Source: Porphyrobacter sp. HT-58-2
GTDB taxonomy: Bacteria > Pseudomonadota > Alphaproteobacteria > Sphingomonadales > Sphingomonadaceae
NCBI RefSeq assembly: GCF_002952215.1
Contig: NZ_CP022600.1
Coordinates: 806,001-870,000, forward strand
Reading direction: 5' to 3'
DNA length: 64,000 nt
Notes under the pieces: model-generated
The model's input: the letters and a program-made list of their open reading frames with translations, nothing else
What the model was told of the DNA's origin: nothing
Database searches by the model: none
Made by a program: the position numbers and the translations under genes
In this document: positions 60,856 through 64,000 of the stretch, piece after piece
How positions within the stretch are numbered: position 1 is the stretch's first letter
How the letters are laid out: each line of letters opens with the position of its first letter

Positions 60856-61584
60856 ATGCCGACCACCCGCAACTTCCGCACGCGCCGCCGTCGGCTGAGC
60901 TGGCCGCTGATTGCGGGTATCATCATGCTGCACCTTGCGGCGCTTTATGGGCTTGCGCGCGCACTTGCGCCGGATTTTACCGCCGTCGTCGAGCGTGAGG
61001 TCGTGTCGGCCTTTACCGTTACGATCACGGCGCCGCCAGACCCTCCGCCCCCGCCGGACAATCAGCCTGAACCTGATGAAGGCGCGGCTGGCGATCCTGG
61101 ACGCGATGCGGTGCCGCAGCCGGTCACCGGTCAGCCACCCAAGGTGCGGGTCAAGCGGGATGACCCGCTTCCGCGGGCGTCATCGACCGGCACGGCCAAT
61201 CAATCCGGAGCGGCCACAGCCGGCGATGGCACGGGTGCCGCTGGAAGCGGGCTTGGCACAGGCAGCGGCAATACGGGCAGCGGGCGCGGCGGAGTCGCTG
61301 TGACGAAGCCCGTGCACATCTCGGGCAGCATCGACAATGCCCGCGATTTTCCCGTGCCGCCCGGAGGGCGCGCGGCGCGGCGCGGGACACAGGTGATTGT
61401 GCGGGTGATCGTAACCCCCGACGGGCGCGCCCGCGATTGCCGGGTCTACCGCCCGAGCCCCGACCCTGAGGCCGACCGGATCACCTGCCAGCTGGTCGAA
61501 TCCCGCCTCGGCTTCCGCCCCGCAACCGATGCCAACGGCAACCCGGTCGCCGCGCCGTTCTACTGGCGGCAGGAGTGGTTCTAG
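60856..61584 (+). CDS. TonB-like energy transducer
   Basis: 242 aa. A basic N-tail and one membrane anchor (LIAGIIMLHLAALYGLA), then a proline-rich spacer (PPDPPPPPDNQPEPDE), a Gly/Thr-rich linker and a C-terminal TonB-type domain (VIVRVIVTPDGRARDCRVYRPSPDPEADR). It probably conveys proton-motive energy to TonB-dependent receptors, such as the one upstream at 54244, but no exbBD genes are nearby. ATG 60856 begins the usual N-tail; the ORF is open further upstream. Confidence 0.85.
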   Translation: MPTTRNFRTRRRRLSWPLIAGIIMLHLAALYGLARALAPDFTAVVEREVVSAFTVTITAPPDPPPPPDNQPEPDEGAAGDPGRDAVPQPVTGQPPKVRVKRDDPLPRASSTGTANQSGAATAGDGTGAAGSGLGTGSGNTGSGRGGVAVTKPVHISGSIDNARDFPVPPGGRAARRGTQVIVRVIVTPDGRARDCRVYRPSPDPEADRITCQLVESRLGFRPATDANGNPVAAPFYWRQEWF

Positions 61585-61650
61585 GTGGCATTTTAACTCG
61601 TTTCTGCGGGTCATGCTGATATAGGCTTCTGGGAAACGAAGGATATTCGA

Positions 61651-62691
61651 GTGAGCGCGATCCATCCGGTGATCCTGTGCGGCGGCAGCGGCACCCGGCT
61701 GTGGCCGATGAGCCGCAAGGCCATGCCCAAACCGTTCCTGCCCCTGGTGAGTGCAGAGACCCTTTTCGAACAGGCGGTGCGCCGCGTGGCAGGGGATGAA
61801 CGCTTCGCTCCGCCGATGGTGGTGGCAGGCGCGACCCATGCCGATATCATCACGGCGCAATTGGGTGACGCGCCCGGCGCGCGCCTCGTGATCGAACCTG
61901 CCGCAAAGAACACTGCGCCTGCCATCGCTCTTGCGGCGGCGCTGTTGCCCGCCGATGCGGTGATGCTGGTTTGCCCGAGCGATCACCACATCGCCGATGC
62001 CGCCGCCTTCCGCGCTGCCGCGCTGGCCGCTGCGGCTTTGGCGCGCGAGGACTGGCTCGTCAGCTTCGGCATTGCGGCAGACCGCCCGGAGACCGGCTAT
62101 GGCTATCTGCGGCGTGGGGAGCCGCTGGCAGGCGGCTATGCGATCCGCACCTTCGTCGAAAAGCCTGACCGTGCGCGGGCCGAGGCCTATCTCGCGTCGG
62201 GGGAGTATAGCTGGAACGGCGGCATCTTCGCCTTTCGCGCCGGGCAGCTGCTGGCTGAAATTGCCGCCTATCGCCCTGAAATGGCGAGGCTTGTTCTCGA
62301 AGCGGTGGCAGGGGGTGCCACCGATGGCGTGTGCTTCCATCCCGCGCGCGAACCCTTTGCCGCGATCGCGGGCGATTCGATCGATTATGCCGTGATGGAG
62401 AACACCGCCCGCGCAGCGATGGTGCCTGCGGACATGGGATGGTCGGACATCGGCAACTGGGCCGCGCTCGCCGACGCGCTGGTGGGTGAGGCCGATGACA
62501 GCGGCAATATCGTGCGCGGTAGAGCCGATCTGGCGGCGTGCAGCGGGGTCTTTGCCATGACTGACGGCCCGCGCATTTCCGCTGTGGGGCTTGAGGATGT
62601 GTGCATCATCGTCTCAGGCGGCGAAGTGCTGGTGACCACCCGTGACGGCGCGCAGGCGGTCGGCAAGCTGCCGGGGGCAATCAACCAGTGA
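61651..62691 (+). CDS. Mannose-1-phosphate guanylyltransferase
   Basis: 346 aa from GTG 61651. HPVILCGGSGTRLWPMSRKAMPKPFL is the nucleotide-binding signature, followed by EPAAKNTAPAIA, VCPSDHHIAD, FVEKPD and SWNGGIFAF. It makes GDP-mannose for polysaccharides. It lacks the C-terminal isomerase domain of bifunctional enzymes; the isomerase is the separate next gene, whose start overlaps this stop by 4 nt. Confidence 0.94.
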   Translation: MSAIHPVILCGGSGTRLWPMSRKAMPKPFLPLVSAETLFEQAVRRVAGDERFAPPMVVAGATHADIITAQLGDAPGARLVIEPAAKNTAPAIALAAALLPADAVMLVCPSDHHIADAAAFRAAALAAAALAREDWLVSFGIAADRPETGYGYLRRGEPLAGGYAIRTFVEKPDRARAEAYLASGEYSWNGGIFAFRAGQLLAEIAAYRPEMARLVLEAVAGGATDGVCFHPAREPFAAIAGDSIDYAVMENTARAAMVPADMGWSDIGNWAALADALVGEADDSGNIVRGRADLAACSGVFAMTDGPRISAVGLEDVCIIVSGGEVLVTTRDGAQAVGKLPGAINQ

Positions 62692-63488
62692 CTATACGCC
62701 GGCTCCCGACCCGCATGGTCGAAAAGGTGTGGGGCCGCGATGTCTTGCCCGCGCCCTTTGCCTCGACGCATGGTGAGCGGATCGGCGAGATCTGGTTCGA
62801 ACCGCCTGTCGAAGTGCCGCAGGTTCTGGTCAAGTATCTGTTCACAAACGAAAAACTGTCGGTGCAGGTGCATCCCTCCGATAGCACCGCCCTGCCGGGA
62901 GAGGCGGGCAAGGAGGAATGCTGGCTGGTGCTCGATGCCGAACCTGACGCAAGGCTTGCGATCGGGTTCGAGCGCGAAATGACGCCTGCCGAAATCGCAG
63001 CGGCGGCGCAGGATGGCTCCATCGAAAGCCTGCTCACCTGGCACCCCGCGCGCCCCGGCGATCTGTTCTACCTGCCCGCCGGGACTGTCCATGCCATTGG
63101 CCCCGGCCTTGCGCTGGTCGAGGTGCAGCAGACCAGCGACACGACCTTCCGCCTGTATGACTATGGTCGGCCAAGAGAGCTTCATCTCGAGCGTGCGCTG
63201 GCCGTTGCCGAGGGTGTTCCCTACGCCGCCTGCCACCGGCGCAGCATTGCCGATGGGCCAGTGCTGGTCGATGGCCCGCATTTCCGGCTCGACCGGATCG
63301 AAGGCGCCCCCGATGCCGCGACGCTGGCGGCCTATCCCGGCGCCTTGCTGGCCTTGCCGCTTGAGGGCGAGGTTGCCGCGAAGGACGGCTCGGCGCGGGC
63401 CGGGGCGGGGGAGTGTCTGGTCGCCGATGGTCTCGGCAGCCTCGATTTCAGCGCCGCACACGTCACCCTGCTCACCCGCGCCGCCTGA
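62688..63488 (+). CDS. manA: Class I mannose-6-phosphate isomerase
   Basis: 266 aa from GTG 62688. Zinc-site residues lie in KLSVQVHPSD, EECWLVLD and PAGTVHAIGPGL, the pattern of the cupin-fold isomerase. It interconverts fructose-6-P and mannose-6-P, feeding the preceding guanylyltransferase (a phosphomannomutase must be elsewhere). It is shorter than the ~390-aa E. coli enzyme, as in many alphaproteobacteria. A parS-like site begins 9 nt after its stop. Confidence 0.92.
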   Translation: MTIRRLPTRMVEKVWGRDVLPAPFASTHGERIGEIWFEPPVEVPQVLVKYLFTNEKLSVQVHPSDSTALPGEAGKEECWLVLDAEPDARLAIGFEREMTPAEIAAAAQDGSIESLLTWHPARPGDLFYLPAGTVHAIGPGLALVEVQQTSDTTFRLYDYGRPRELHLERALAVAEGVPYAACHRRSIADGPVLVDGPHFRLDRIEGAPDAATLAAYPGALLALPLEGEVAAKDGSARAGAGECLVADGLGSLDFSAAHVTLLTRAA

Positions 63489-63496
63489 TCCGTCGT

Positions 63497-63512
63497 TGTT
63501 TCACGTGAAACC
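63497..63512 (-). promoter_or_regulatory. parS-like palindrome, copy B
   Basis: The minus-strand 16-mer is identical to copy A at 8071-8086 and one base from the ParB consensus. It lies between manA and the convergent receiver gene. Confidence 0.72.
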
Positions 63513-63533
63513 GCGCCGCACACCCTCGCAGAT

Positions 63534-63562
63534 GGGGGTCTAGAGGGGGCTAAGGGGGGTCT
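63534..63562 (-). repeat. Triple C-tract block, copy B
   Basis: On the minus strand: AGACCCCC-CTT-AGCCCC-CTCT-AGACCCCC, 29 bp, aligned without gaps to copy A (8020-8048) with about 23 identities. It lies 21 bp from the parS-like site, against 22 bp in copy A. Confidence 0.75.
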
Positions 63563-63591
63563 GGCAGCCAGCAAGCGCCGCGCAGAACCGA

Positions 63592-64000
63592 TCAGGCCCC
63601 CACCAGCAGGCGCTCGATTTCGGTCATGCCATAGGGCTTGCGCAGCACCGCGTCCGCCCCCAGCCGTTCGAACCCGCCTGCCCCTTCGGCATAGCCGGTC
63701 GCCAGCACGAACCGCACCCCGGCCGCGCGCAGGGCAGCGGCAATCGGTTCGGAGCTTTCCCCGCCGAGGTTGAAGTCGATGATCGCGAAATCGGGCCGTG
63801 CCTCGGCCAGTGCCGTCAGCGCCCCTGCCACTGAACTTTCGATCCGTACCTCGGCCACGCCCAGACGCTTGAGGTTTTCCTCGGTGTCGAGCGCGATGAT
63901 GATGCTGTCTTCCACCACCAGCACCCGCTCCGGGGCCTGCCCCGTGCCGTCCTGCGCGCCCGCGCGTGCCGGATCGGATTGCGGCGCTGGGGCAGCGGTG
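63592..64000 (-). CDS. Receiver domain at the C-terminus of a larger protein (5' end outside window)
   Basis: The frame is open from the window edge, so the N-terminal part is missing. The last ~110 residues form a CheY-like receiver: VLVVEDSIIIALD (acidic pair), FAIIDFNLGG (phospho-Asp) and VLRKPYG (Lys). The residues before it are an Ala/Pro/Gly-rich linker (SDPARAGAQDGTGQAPER), typical of a receiver fused behind another domain, often an HWE-type kinase. A separate start at GTG 63924 is possible but less likely. Confidence 0.78.
   Translation of the reverse strand, partial: TAAPAPQSDPARAGAQDGTGQAPERVLVVEDSIIIALDTEENLKRLGVAEVRIESSVAGALTALAEARPDFAIIDFNLGGESSEPIAAALRAAGVRFVLATGYAEGAGGFERLGADAVLRKPYGMTEIERLLVGA

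Noticed and set aside
1..64000. CRISPR arrays, rRNA genes or a full prophage
   Set aside because: No regularly spaced repeat array, rRNA-like sequence or structural phage gene set was seen on either strand.

Overview
The window is high-GC alphaproteobacterial DNA. Gene content and order point to Sphingomonadales, probably an Erythrobacteraceae-type genome: divergent zinc-ribbon gene/ftsEX, tyrA-hisC next to metX-metW, an FzlA-like GST, hflKC beside a DegP protease, and an OAR-type TonB-dependent receptor. This is inferred from protein families and synteny; no rRNA gene is present to confirm it.

Chromosomal part 1 (1-31455): the end of an M1-type peptidase, a DUF6702 protein, a GAF-PAS-GGDEF-EAL protein, tRNA-Leu(GAG), a zinc-ribbon membrane protein divergent from ftsE-ftsX-ydcF-plsC, then tyrA/hisC (minus) and metX/metW (plus), a VOC protein, an FzlA homologue, msrB, a PBP1A-type penicillin-binding protein, a DegP-like protease, hflC/hflK (minus), mrp, a Tat-exported molybdenum hydroxylase subunit, hemH, a cytochrome P450, a 53-aa DUF1674 gene, rsmB, msrA, an exported methyltransferase-like protein, aguB, folK and tRNA-Lys(TTT). 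These are mostly ordinary housekeeping genes. Several GC-rich palindromic repeats lie between 26316 and 28298, one of them inside the rsmB coding sequence.

Genomic island (31410-50231): a 51-bp exact direct repeat of the tRNA-Lys 3' end flanks an 18.8-kb integrated element with a tyrosine integrase next to the distal repeat. Its main cargo is a tight four-gene operon (31686-38258): an MmeI-like adenine DNA methyltransferase whose N-terminal nuclease site looks degenerate, a DEAD/DEAH-type helicase, a GIY-YIG/T5orf172 nuclease-like protein and an unrecognised 227-aa protein. I do not recognise this set as a named defence system; it is the best candidate for an undescribed anti-phage or restriction-like system here. 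The rest of the island holds an IS66 element with a damaged transposase end, a small HUH-type replication-initiator-like protein, a ribbon-helix-helix protein, a catalytic-domain-only tyrosine recombinase, small unknown genes, and a nest of insertions: an IS21 element inside an IS3 element inside a remnant gene. Target-site duplications can be read for both nested elements.

Chromosomal part 2 (50232-64000): MliC-like lipoprotein, queuosine-precursor transporter, concentrative nucleoside transporter, an isopenicillin-N-synthase-like dioxygenase, a 1108-aa TonB-dependent receptor, a large hybrid histidine kinase divergent from a TonB-like protein, GDP-mannose precursor genes (mannose-1-phosphate guanylyltransferase and mannose-6-phosphate isomerase), and the C-terminal receiver domain of a protein running off the window.

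Two non-coding modules near the window ends (8020-8086 and 63497-63562, opposite orientations) share an identical 16-bp parS-like palindrome and, 21-22 bp away, a 29-bp triple C-tract block. They look like chromosome-partition loading sites with an extra conserved part.
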